A stretch of DNA of 14,377 nucleotides, from NCBI GenBank assembly GCA_016784285.1, contig JADHUX010000006.1, positions 1 to 14,377 of the forward strand. The letters are read 5' to 3'. The stretch comes from Parcubacteria group bacterium. Its GTDB lineage: Bacteria; Patescibacteriota; Minisyncoccia; Phycocordibacterales; UBA2163. The notes below the pieces were generated by a model. It was given only the letters and a program-made list of their open reading frames with translations. It did no database searches and had not been told where the DNA came from. The translations under genes and the position numbers were made by a program. Positions 1 to 5,947 of the stretch are shown piece after piece (the stretch's first letter is position 1; each line of letters begins with the position of its first letter).

Positions 1-1763
1 ATATCATACATTTTCATCTGATATACCTTTCCGCGATCAGAGAAGAACAACATATCGCTATGTGTACTTGCAGTTAGGAATGTAGTTACAAAATCTTCTT
101 CTTTCGTATTAAGATCTATTACTCCTACACCACCTCGTTTTTGTTTTTTATATTCATCCGGATTTGTTCTTTTTATATATCCACCTGAAGTTAGCACTAA
201 GATACTTTCATCGTCTGGTATGAGGTCCTCTACTGAAATAGATTTTACTCCACCTTTGACAACCTTTGTCCTTCGTTCATCGCCGTATTTTTCAGCTATT
301 TCTTTAAGCTCGTTCTTTATAGTAGTAAGTATCTTCTTAGGACTTGCTAGAAGTGCCTTAAGTTCACTTATAAGCTGTTGCACTGCTTTTAGCTCGTCTT
401 CTATCTTCTTTCTCTCAAGTCCTGCGAGCTTCTGTAGTCTCATCTCAAGGATTGCTGTCGCTTGTCTGTCAGAGAATTTAAATTCTTTCATAAGTGCCGC
501 ATGTGCTGATGAAGCGTCTTTAGATGCTTTTATAGTCTTTATGATCTTGTCTATATGATCAAGAGCTTTCTTAAGCCCGATAAGAATATGTTCACGGTCT
601 TCTGCTTTTTTGAGGTCAAACTCAGTCCTTCGACGTACTACTATCTGTCTATGAGCGATAAACTCTTCTAAGATCTTCTTAAGTGAAAGTGTCTGTGGTA
701 CACCATCCACAAGCATAACCATGTTGAAGTGAAATGTTTCTTCAAGTTGTGTGTGTTTATAAATATAATTTAAGACGTTCTGTGGTTGCGCACCACCTTT
801 GAGTTCTACTACTACCCTTATGTCTCCTTTTGCAGATTCGTCTCGTAAGTCTTTTATACCTTCTAGTCTTTTGTCGCGTACAAGATCAGCTATTTTTATT
901 ATAAGATCAGATTTATTAACACGATACGGAATAGAGCTAATTATAATATTAAAATTCCCTTTTTTGTCTTCTACTATTTCTGCTTCTCCGCGAGCCAAGA
1001 CTCCACCCTTACCACTTGAATAAGCATGGTGAATGTCTTTATGGTTATAGATAATCCCACCAACAGGAAAATCTGGACCCTTGATATGCTTCATAAGGTC
1101 TTCTGTAACTGCGTCTTTATTGTCTATCAGCTCAATGGTCGCATTACAAACCTCACCTAAGTTATGTGGTGGTATATTTGTCGCCATACCCACTGCAATA
1201 CCAAGTGTTCCGTTGAGTAATATGTTTGGTACTGCGGCTGGAAGTACTATAGGCTCTTTTCTTGTGCCGTCATAGTTAGGGCGCCACTCTACAGTATCCT
1301 TCTCTAAGTCACGCAGAAGCTCTGCGGAGAGTTTTGACATCTTTGCCTCTGTATAACGCATAGCAGCTGGACGATCGCCGTCTATTGAACCGAAGTTACC
1401 TTGACCTATAACAAGAGGGTAACGATACGTAAAGTCTTGTGCCATCTTTGCCATTGCATCATAAAGTGCTACGTCACCATGAGGGTGGTATTTACCCATT
1501 ACATCTCCGACTACTGCAGCAGACTTTCGAAACTTTGCTGAAGCAGTTAAGTTCATCTGATTCATCGTATGGAGGATTCTCCTATGCACAGGCTTAAGAC
1601 CGTCTCGTGCATCAGGAAGTGCACGCATAGTGATCACTGACATCGCATAGTCTAAATAAGACTCCCTCATTTCGGAGCTTATACTTTGAGATATGACATT
1701 TTGATGCGGTACATCATTTGTCTTTTTTTCCTCTCCGCCAGCTGGCAGATTACTCTTTACCAT
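1..1763 (-). CDS. gyrA: DNA gyrase subunit A, 5' part (C-terminus beyond window)
   Basis: Breakage-reunion subunit of DNA gyrase, which with GyrB introduces negative supercoils. I read 587 codons from the ATG at 1763 to the window edge with no stop. Visible in order: a short non-conserved N-terminal tail ([10 protein letters not shown]), the winged-helix quinolone region [13 protein letters not shown] (residues 90-102), and the catalytic tyrosine Y137 in AAMRYTE (E. coli Y122). The coiled-coil tower follows, then the start of the C-terminal beta-pinwheel with a GyrA-box-like heptapeptide QKRGGVG at residues 541-547 (bases 123-143). The canonical box is QRRGGKG, so two positions differ, but its presence favours GyrA over ParC. 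The residue matching E. coli Ser83 is Val98; the Asp87 equivalent is kept as Asp102. The gene has its own promoter and almost no leader. Identity is very secure; the gyrase versus topoisomerase IV assignment is somewhat less so. Confidence 0.95.
   Translation of the reverse strand, partial: MVKSNLPAGGEEKKTNDVPHQNVISQSISSEMRESYLDYAMSVITMRALPDARDGLKPVHRRILHTMNQMNLTASAKFRKSAAVVGDVMGKYHPHGDVALYDAMAKMAQDFTYRYPLVIGQGNFGSIDGDRPAAMRYTEAKMSKLSAELLRDLEKDTVEWRPNYDGTRKEPIVLPAAVPNILLNGTLGIAVGMATNIPPHNLGEVCNATIELIDNKDAVTEDLMKHIKGPDFPVGGIIYNHKDIHHAYSSGKGGVLARGEAEIVEDKKGNFNIIISSIPYRVNKSDLIIKIADLVRDKRLEGIKDLRDESAKGDIRVVVELKGGAQPQNVLNYIYKHTQLEETFHFNMVMLVDGVPQTLSLKKILEEFIAHRQIVVRRRTEFDLKKAEDREHILIGLKKALDHIDKIIKTIKASKDASSAHAALMKEFKFSDRQATAILEMRLQKLAGLERKKIEDELKAVQQLISELKALLASPKKILTTIKNELKEIAEKYGDERRTKVVKGGVKSISVEDLIPDDESILVLTSGGYIKRTNPDEYKKQKRGGVGVIDLNTKEEDFVTTFLTASTHSDMLFFSDRGKVYQMKMYD
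1735..1748. repeat. In-frame palindrome in gyrA N-terminal tail
   Basis: A 14-bp near-palindrome around the perfect core GCCAGCTGGC (1737-1746) encodes PAGG in the non-conserved N-terminal tail of GyrA. It shares its core with the palindrome in the MBL-fold gene. Confidence 0.65.
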
Positions 1764-1774
1764 AATTTGCTTTA

Positions 1775-1780
1775 ATTATA
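1775..1780 (-). promoter_or_regulatory. gyrA -10 box (extended), near-leaderless start
   Basis: On the minus strand a perfect TATAAT is preceded by TGC, forming an extended -10. It ends 11 nt before the gyrA ATG, so transcription should begin only a few bases before the start codon. No Shine-Dalgarno fits in the gap and no good -35 is visible. Confidence 0.7.
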
Positions 1781-1800
1781 GCATATTTAGGATATTTTTA

Positions 1801-1838
1801 AAAGAAAAAACAGCTTACAAAGTTAAACCTTGTAAGCT
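1801..1838 (-). terminator. Rho-independent terminator after the 135-aa gene
   Basis: Arms at 1812-1822 and 1828-1838 pair over 11 bp (AGCTTACAAGG on the minus strand, one G-U pair) around a 5-nt loop. On the minus strand a run of T follows (1805-1810, then more T). It ends the minus-strand transcript of the 1858-2265 gene before the gyrA promoter. Confidence 0.8.
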
Positions 1839-1857
1839 ATTTAGGTAAAAATAATAA

Positions 1858-2265
1858 TTAATCAATCAATATTTTAAGTTCTTCAGAAAGATCTTCTTCT
1901 TCAACACCTTCTTCTTGCATATTTACAATACTAGGATCATAAATAGAAATATTTGTACTTTCAATAGTATCCATCTTAAGTATTTCATCTAAAACCTTTT
2001 GAAGTTCTTCTTCTGTGGTAAATACTGCTACATGAAATACAACATGTCCATTTATTGGCTGATCTTTATACATAAAGAAAAAAAATGATCCATTATTTTC
2101 AAATTTTTCTTTAAAGAAAATATCAATATTATTTTCAAACCATTTTTTTATTTCTGTCTGCTGTTCATAATATTCACTACCATACCTGTTGTATTCAAAA
2201 TTAGCGGTAATCTCAGCACTTAAAAAAGTGCCTACTTTCCTTAATTCTTCAATTGTTATATTCAC
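1858..2265 (-). CDS. Hypothetical acidic protein, 135 aa
   Basis: I do not recognise this protein. It starts at GTG 2265 with a good Shine-Dalgarno (AAGGA at 2273-2277, 7 nt upstream). It has no signal peptide or membrane segment and looks soluble. The middle is aromatic (a stretch of four Phe near residue 61, in GSFFFFMYKD), and the last 25 residues are strongly acidic (EEGVEEEDLSEE). A beta-alpha pattern around GHVVFHVAVFTTEEELQKVLDEIL hints at a small alpha/beta fold, but that is inference. It is a single-gene transcription unit with a consensus promoter and its own terminator. The Shine-Dalgarno and roughly 50-nt leader contrast with the leaderless style of the neighbouring housekeeping genes, so it may be accessory or separately regulated. 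Confidence 0.8.
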   Translation of the reverse strand: MNITIEELRKVGTFLSAEITANFEYNRYGSEYYEQQTEIKKWFENNIDIFFKEKFENNGSFFFFMYKDQPINGHVVFHVAVFTTEEELQKVLDEILKMDTIESTNISIYDPSIVNMQEEGVEEEDLSEELKILID

Positions 2266-2323
2266 TATTATTTCCTTTCATTTAAATATTAAATGATTGA
2301 AACTCTTTATTTATCTGTGCATA

Positions 2324-2351
2324 AGTATATCACAACCTATGCTTTTGTCAA
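2324..2351 (-). promoter_or_regulatory. Consensus sigma70-type promoter of the 135-aa gene
   Basis: On the minus strand a perfect TTGACA (2346-2351), a 16-bp spacer and TATACT (2324-2329) with an upstream TGA (extended -10). The expected transcript starts near 2317 and gives a leader of about 50 nt carrying the Shine-Dalgarno. It is among the best promoter matches in the window. Confidence 0.8.
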
Positions 2352-2376
2352 CCCTGTCGTTCGCGAACGACGGGGT
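2351..2376. repeat. GC-rich palindrome abutting a -35 box
   Basis: GTCGTTCGCGAACGAC at 2356-2371 is a perfect 16-bp palindrome. The pairing extends to 13 bp per arm (ACCC/GGGT outside, one G-T). It lies 9 nt after the stop of the upstream minus-strand gene, and its last base overlaps the TTGACA of the next promoter. There is no T-run on the minus strand, so it is either a U-tract-less terminator or an operator. Confidence 0.75.
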
Positions 2377-2385
2377 CAACTGTAT

Positions 2386-2655
2386 TTATTGAGCAAATGC
2401 GCTCTCTAATTCCTTTTTTGTGTCATTAAACCTTTGCCTTCCTGCTTCAAATACCCCTGCAAACTCCTGTGAAGCATCTTCAAATAACCCGCTTTCTTGA
2501 TCTGAAGCTATGTCTTTATCATTACTTAACCTTACTCCTAAGACTGAGAGCCAAACTAAGAATATTACCCCAGCTACTGAAGCTGAGATAATGAAAGCAA
2601 CGCGCCTCCTATATGCTTCTGGCTTTTCTCTTAATTTTTCTATTTGTTTTAACAC
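2386..2655 (-). CDS. Small single-pass membrane protein, 89 aa
   Basis: I do not recognise the family. Start is GTG at 2655, only 3 nt after the TAA of the upstream MBL-fold gene, so translation is probably coupled. Residues 1-18 are basic (MLKQIEKLREKPEAYRRR). Residues about 19-42 form one hydrophobic helix (VAFIISASVAGVIFLVWLSV). The remaining 45 or so residues are charged, with Phe-rich helix-like repeats (FEDASQEFAGVFEAGRQRF). The positive-inside rule predicts a cytoplasmic N-terminus and an external C-terminal tail. The operon with the MBL-fold protein suggests a shared, unknown job at the membrane. Confidence 0.8.
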   Translation of the reverse strand: MLKQIEKLREKPEAYRRRVAFIISASVAGVIFLVWLSVLGVRLSNDKDIASDQESGLFEDASQEFAGVFEAGRQRFNDTKKELESAFAQ

Positions 2656-2658
2656 AGT

Positions 2659-3312
2659 TTATGTTTTAAGTACTACTATTTCTCCTTCTTTACCATCTAA
2701 GTCTTTCTTTTTTATAGTTAGCTTATCAACTGGTTTACCATTCTCACTTCCATCTTCTTTTAAGAACTTTGCTAAAGCAGTTTCTTTTCCTCCGCCAGCT
2801 GGCGGATTTTCTATATCTCCATAGTGCATTGGTATTACTATCTTTGGTTCTAGGTCTACCGCTAGGGCATGCGCATCAGCTGTATTAAGTACCCCATCTC
2901 CGCCGATAGGTAGAAACAAAATATCAATCTCCCCTAAAGCTTCTTTTACATCTGCATTAAGTTTATTTGAATTAAGAGCACCTAAAAACACAAGATTCAT
3001 TCCTTCAAGCATGATTGAATATATAGTATTAATTCTTTCACTTCCCCCATATCCTGACATGCTTTGTAATCCTTTTATAAATACCTTCTTAACTTCGTAC
3101 TCTCCTGGACCTAATATGGCAAACGGCTCTTTGTCTCCATGTGTGACCTGCTCTACACCATTAAAATCTTTATCGTTTAGACTGACAATAGCAATATCCG
3201 CACCAAACCGTGCGCTACTTAATTTTGATTCTTTTGAGATAGGGTTTATAGCAACAGTTGTGTCTGCAAAGCTTACTTTAAAAAATTCCCCTCCATGATA
3301 TGTGATTACCAT
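2659..3312 (-). CDS. Metallo-beta-lactamase-fold protein, degenerate metal site
   Basis: The 217-aa protein has the layout of the COG2220/UPF0173 group of MBL-fold hydrolases: an N-terminal beta region with a YHGGEFFKVSF start, a central LGPGEYEV segment, then FLPIGG and the C-terminal IPMHYG motif. The metal-binding motif HxHxDH is not present. At the expected place the sequence reads IVSLNDKDFNG, where alignment by eye puts Leu, Asp and Phe in place of the three histidines; only the Asp survives. It is therefore probably not a zinc hydrolase. A Pro-Ala-Gly-Gly stretch near the C-terminus (ENPPAGGGKE) is encoded by a perfect 16-bp palindrome. It is first in an operon with a small membrane protein. 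Fold assignment is good; activity unknown. Confidence 0.85.
   Translation of the reverse strand: MVITYHGGEFFKVSFADTTVAINPISKESKLSSARFGADIAIVSLNDKDFNGVEQVTHGDKEPFAILGPGEYEVKKVFIKGLQSMSGYGGSERINTIYSIMLEGMNLVFLGALNSNKLNADVKEALGEIDILFLPIGGDGVLNTADAHALAVDLEPKIVIPMHYGDIENPPAGGGKETALAKFLKEDGSENGKPVDKLTIKKKDLDGKEGEIVVLKT
2791..2806. repeat. In-frame 16-bp palindrome encoding Pro-Ala-Gly-Gly
   Basis: TCCGCCAGCTGGCGGA is perfectly self-complementary and lies inside the MBL-fold gene, encoding PPAGG on the minus strand. The same core (GCCAGCTGGC) recurs at 1737-1746 in gyrA. Confidence 0.75.
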
Positions 3313-3327
3313 AATTTTATTTACTAC

Positions 3328-3356
3328 ATTATATCAGATAATTGCAAAAATCTAAA
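3328..3356 (-). promoter_or_regulatory. Promoter of the MBL-fold operon
   Basis: On the minus strand TATAAT (3328-3333) with upstream TGA forms an extended -10. A weak -35 (TTTAGA) lies 17 bp upstream. The ATG at 3312 is 15 nt past the -10, so the leader should be about 8 nt and contains no Shine-Dalgarno. Confidence 0.7.
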
Positions 3357-3408
3357 TTTTGTAGTAATATTGAAGACATTGTTTTATTAGTTTGTGTAGG
3401 AATTAACC

Positions 3409-3482
3409 CCTGTTTTACTCCTTAAGGTCTCACCTCTTTCCGCTAAGCTTCACGAGGAAAGGCCTTCTCCCGTAAAAACAGG
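3409..3482 (+). ncRNA. Structured element copy A, upstream of rpsA
   Basis: First of three related elements in this window. The outer stem CCTGTTTTAC (3409-3418) pairs with 3472-3482 (one bulged A). The conserved core is TCCTTAAGGTC on the 5' side and CGAGGAAAGGCCTTCTCCCG on the 3' side. Inside, AAGGTC (3424-3429) can pair with GGCCTT (3461-3466), and CCTC (3433-3436) with GAGG (3454-3457). It ends 22 nt before the rpsA ATG, so it could be an rpsA leader. A short near-palindrome CAGGACATCCTG (3479-3490) overlaps its end. I found no convincing promoter upstream. Confidence 0.6.
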
Positions 3483-3504
3483 ACATCCTGCGCTATTTTA
3501 TATT

Positions 3505-4656
3505 ATGACAACAAAAACTAAAGAAGTAGAAGAAAAAGAAGTAGTATCAGAAGAGACAAACCTACCTGCCGGCAAGGCAGGAAAGACTGGGAAAAAGGAC
3601 TCTGCAATGACAAAGTTATTGAACGATAGTCCTAACCCACCAGAAGTTGGAGACCTTGTAGAAGGGGCTGTTATTGGTACTCTCAAATCAAGTGTATTTA
3701 TTGATCTACACCCATTTGGTACCGGTATTATTTATGGAAAAGAATTCCTACAGGCATCTGACATACTTAGAAAAGTAAATATAGGAGACAATATAGCAGC
3801 AAAGGTAGTAGACAGAACTACAAATAAAGACGGCTATATTGAGCTTTCACTTAAAGAAGCTCGTCAAGCACTTCTGTGGAGTGAAGCTGAGATCGCTATT
3901 GCGAACAAAAGCATCATTGAAGTACCTGTAAAGGAAGCTAACAAAGGTGGACTTATCCTTGAGTGGAAAAGCATACAAGGTTTCCTACCAGCTTCACAAC
4001 TTAAAGCAGGTCACTACCCACGAGTTACAGACGGTGATAAAGACAAAATACTAAACGAACTCAAAAAGCTTGTTGGTACTAAGCTTTCAGTATCAATCAT
4101 TACTGCTGACCCTAAAGAAGGTAAGCTTATCTTCTCTGAAAAGGATCCTGAGAAAAAAGAGAAAGAAAAGATAGTCGATAAATATGCAGTTGGTGACGAA
4201 GTAGAAGGAGAGATTACAGGTATCGTTGACTTTGGGATCTTTGTAAAGATTGAAGAAGGACTTGAAGGACTTGTGCATATCTCTGAGATAGAATGGGGTC
4301 TAGTAGACGATCCAAGAAGCTTGTTTGCAGTTGGAGACAAAACTCCTGTTAAGATCATAGAAATAAAAGACGGAAAGATCTCACTTTCTATCAAGGCTTT
4401 GAAAGAAAACCCTTGGAAAGAAGCTAGCGATAAATATAAGAAAGACGAAACAGTAACTGGAGTGGTGATCAAATACAATAAACATGGAGCTCTTGCATCA
4501 ATCGAAGAAGGTGTAGCAGGACTTGTACATGTATCAGAATTTGAAAACGAAGAAGATCTAAGAAAGACACTTGAACTTGGAAAGACTTATGACTTCAAAA
4601 TAGCAGTCTTTGAACCAAAAGAACAAAAAATGACACTTTCATTTAAAAAAGATTAA
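3505..4656 (+). CDS. rpsA: Ribosomal protein S1 (bS1), four S1 domains
   Basis: Binds mRNA on the small ribosomal subunit. The 383-aa protein has a charged, low-complexity N-terminal tail of about 45 residues, then four OB-fold S1 repeats at about 49-118, 135-215, 228-300 and 312-383. Repeats 3 and 4 are the most canonical (GIVDFGIFVKIEEGLEGLVH and KHGALASIEEGVAGLVHVSE). E. coli S1 has six repeats, so this is a shorter form. The tail contains LPAGKAGK encoded by a palindromic stretch (3565-3581). No Shine-Dalgarno precedes the ATG; a structured element ends 22 nt upstream, which could serve autoregulation as known for rpsA leaders elsewhere (inference). It is a single gene ended by a strong bidirectional terminator shared with pth. 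Confidence 0.93.
   Translation: MTTKTKEVEEKEVVSEETNLPAGKAGKTGKKDSAMTKLLNDSPNPPEVGDLVEGAVIGTLKSSVFIDLHPFGTGIIYGKEFLQASDILRKVNIGDNIAAKVVDRTTNKDGYIELSLKEARQALLWSEAEIAIANKSIIEVPVKEANKGGLILEWKSIQGFLPASQLKAGHYPRVTDGDKDKILNELKKLVGTKLSVSIITADPKEGKLIFSEKDPEKKEKEKIVDKYAVGDEVEGEITGIVDFGIFVKIEEGLEGLVHISEIEWGLVDDPRSLFAVGDKTPVKIIEIKDGKISLSIKALKENPWKEASDKYKKDETVTGVVIKYNKHGALASIEEGVAGLVHVSEFENEEDLRKTLELGKTYDFKIAVFEPKEQKMTLSFKKD
3565..3581. repeat. In-frame palindrome in rpsA tail
   Basis: CCTGCC (3565-3570) and GGCAGG (3576-3581) are inverted around GGCAA, within an overlapping TGCCGGCA palindrome. It encodes PAGKAG in the unconserved N-terminal tail of S1, like the PAGG stretches in GyrA and the MBL-fold protein. 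Confidence 0.6.
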
Positions 4657-4660
4657 GTAA

Positions 4661-4712
4661 AAACAAAAAAATAAACGGCTCATCTCACGATGAGCCGTTT
4701 ATTTTTTTGTTT
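4661..4712. terminator. Bidirectional terminator between rpsA and pth
   Basis: A perfect 24-bp inverted repeat (4661-4684 with 4689-4712) surrounds the loop TCAC. The GC part ACGGCTCATC is flanked by A-rich and T-rich arms, giving a U-run on either strand. It serves rpsA from the left and pth from the right. Confidence 0.92.
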
Positions 4713-4730
4713 AAATCCCACTTAATCCTA

Positions 4731-4751
4731 ATCCAAGGGCGACCCTTGGAT
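4731..4751. repeat. Second hairpin beyond pth stop
   Basis: ATCCAAGGG (4731-4739) and CCCTTGGAT (4743-4751) form a perfect 9-bp hairpin with loop CGA, 3 nt after the pth stop codon on the minus strand. There is no T-run; it may protect the pth 3' end or be a separate palindromic insertion. Confidence 0.6.
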
Positions 4752-4754
4752 GAT

Positions 4755-5315
4755 TTATCTATTATATTCATTCATTGCTTTTGCTCTACCCTCTTTTATT
4801 ATAGTTTCGAGTGCTTCATTTACTTTTTTGAAGATTTTCTTGAGTGTTTCTGTTTCTTTCTTTTTAAAGTCTCCAAGTATAAAATCAATTACTTTCTGTT
4901 CTTCTTTTATTTTCTTTATCTTTCCACTTGGAGTTGATGGCGCGATGCCAATCCTTATTCTTATAAAATCTTTAGTTTTTATTGAGCGCGCTATGGATTC
5001 TATCCCCTTGTGCCCTCCAGAACCTCTACCAAATGAGATCTTGATCTTACCAAGTGGCATATCAAGGTCGTCGTAGATGACAACAAGACTTTCTGCTTTC
5101 TTTTTGCTTGTAATTAACTTCGTAAGTTGAGTCCCTGACTTATTCATAAAGGTCTTAGGGAGCAATAAATGCACTTTCTCTTTACCAAATTTTTCTGTCT
5201 CGAAAAAATTTAATTTATTCTTCTTTGCAAAGCTTTCCACAGACAAAGCTCCTGCATTATGCCGAGTGTTTTGATATTCTTCACCTGGATTTCCTAAGCC
5301 TACTATATAAAACAT
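4755..5315 (-). CDS. pth: Peptidyl-tRNA hydrolase
   Basis: Cleaves the ester bond of peptidyl-tRNA released by stalled ribosomes, recycling tRNA in the cytosol. The 186-aa protein begins MFYIVGLGNPGEEYQNTRHNAG, containing the family signature with Asn9 and catalytic His19. Further motifs are KTFMNKSG (substrate-binding Asn), VVIYDDLDMPLGKIK and RGSGGHKGIESI. Length is normal for the family. I chose the ATG at 5315 because the signature starts there and a perfect TATAAT sits 7 nt upstream; an in-frame extension to 5354 would add residues not found in the family. It is divergent from lepB with overlapping promoters, and is terminated by the hairpin shared with rpsA. Confidence 0.95.
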   Translation of the reverse strand: MFYIVGLGNPGEEYQNTRHNAGALSVESFAKKNKLNFFETEKFGKEKVHLLLPKTFMNKSGTQLTKLITSKKKAESLVVIYDDLDMPLGKIKISFGRGSGGHKGIESIARSIKTKDFIRIRIGIAPSTPSGKIKKIKEEQKVIDFILGDFKKKETETLKKIFKKVNEALETIIKEGRAKAMNEYNR

Positions 5316-5322
5316 AAAATAA

Positions 5323-5354
5323 ATTATATCACACACTTTTAAATATTGTGTCAA
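5323..5354 (-). promoter_or_regulatory. pth promoter, predicted leaderless
   Basis: On the minus strand TATAAT (5323-5328) preceded by TGA is an extended -10, ending 7 nt before the pth ATG. TTGACA (5349-5354) lies upstream, but the 20-bp spacer is long, so the extended -10 may do most of the work. It overlaps the lepB -35. Confidence 0.7.
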
Positions 5355-5374
5355 ACAAATCTTTCAAGTACAAT
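5346..5374 (+). promoter_or_regulatory. lepB promoter, predicted leaderless
   Basis: TTGTGT (5346-5351), 17-bp spacer, TACAAT (5369-5374). The ATG at 5383 lies 8 nt past the -10, so the mRNA should start at or within a few bases of the start codon. Confidence 0.7.
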
Positions 5375-5382
5375 AGGTGTAA

Positions 5383-5940
5383 ATGGAATCTCTTAAATTA
5401 AAAAAAGAAAATCTTTTAAAAGAAATTCTTAAATTCTCTCTCATTGCTATTCTTATCGTTGCTCCAATACGACTCTTCATAGCACAACCTTTTATAGTAA
5501 GCGGTGCATCTATGCACCCAAGCTTTGACAGCAGTCAGTATCTTATAGTTGACCAACTAAGCTACCAGATAGGTACACCAGAGCGCGGAGAAGTAATAAT
5601 CTTCAAATACCCTAGAGATCCTTCAGTGTTTTTTATAAAAAGAGTCATAGGTCTCCCAAATGAGACTGTTATTATGGATTCTGGAAAACTTACTATCAAA
5701 AATGACCTATTCCCAGGGGGTTTTAATTTGGACGAGCCCTACATAAACGAAGAGACAAGAGACACTTTTACTACAAAACTAAAAGACGACGAATATTTTG
5801 TCCTCGGAGACAACAGAAATCATAGCTCTGATTCAAGAATATGGGGACCTCTTGATGAAAAGTTTGTAATCGGAAAAGCATTTGTAAGACTATTCCCTAT
5901 TAATCAGTTTAGTGTTTACCCGGGAGATTATAGTAACTAA
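5383..5940 (+). CDS. lepB: Signal peptidase I
   Basis: Membrane-bound serine/lysine protease that removes signal peptides from secreted proteins. The 185-aa protein has a basic N-terminus, one transmembrane helix (residues about 16-34, FSLIAILIVAPIRLF) and an external catalytic domain. Catalytic Ser43 sits in SGASMHPSF and the general-base Lys86 in FFIKRVIGLP. The third signature is GDNRNHSSDSRIWG. This compact form is like the short Gram-positive type rather than the two-TM E. coli protein. It leads a possible operon: the HisRS-like gene begins 7 nt after its stop. It is divergent from pth. Confidence 0.95.
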   Translation: MESLKLKKENLLKEILKFSLIAILIVAPIRLFIAQPFIVSGASMHPSFDSSQYLIVDQLSYQIGTPERGEVIIFKYPRDPSVFFIKRVIGLPNETVIMDSGKLTIKNDLFPGGFNLDEPYINEETRDTFTTKLKDDEYFVLGDNRNHSSDSRIWGPLDEKFVIGKAFVRLFPINQFSVYPGDYSN

Positions 5941-5947
5941 TATATTT

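Noticed and set aside
220..1275. Plus-strand reading frames in the first 1.3 kb
   Set aside because: They are antisense to gyrA, whose protein sequence is continuous and conserved across the whole region.
3409..3482. Repeated element as a self-cleaving ribozyme
   Set aside because: I looked for hammerhead (CUGAUGA and GAAA) and twister-like cores in the three copies and found none. Structure and context do not suggest a known cleavage site.
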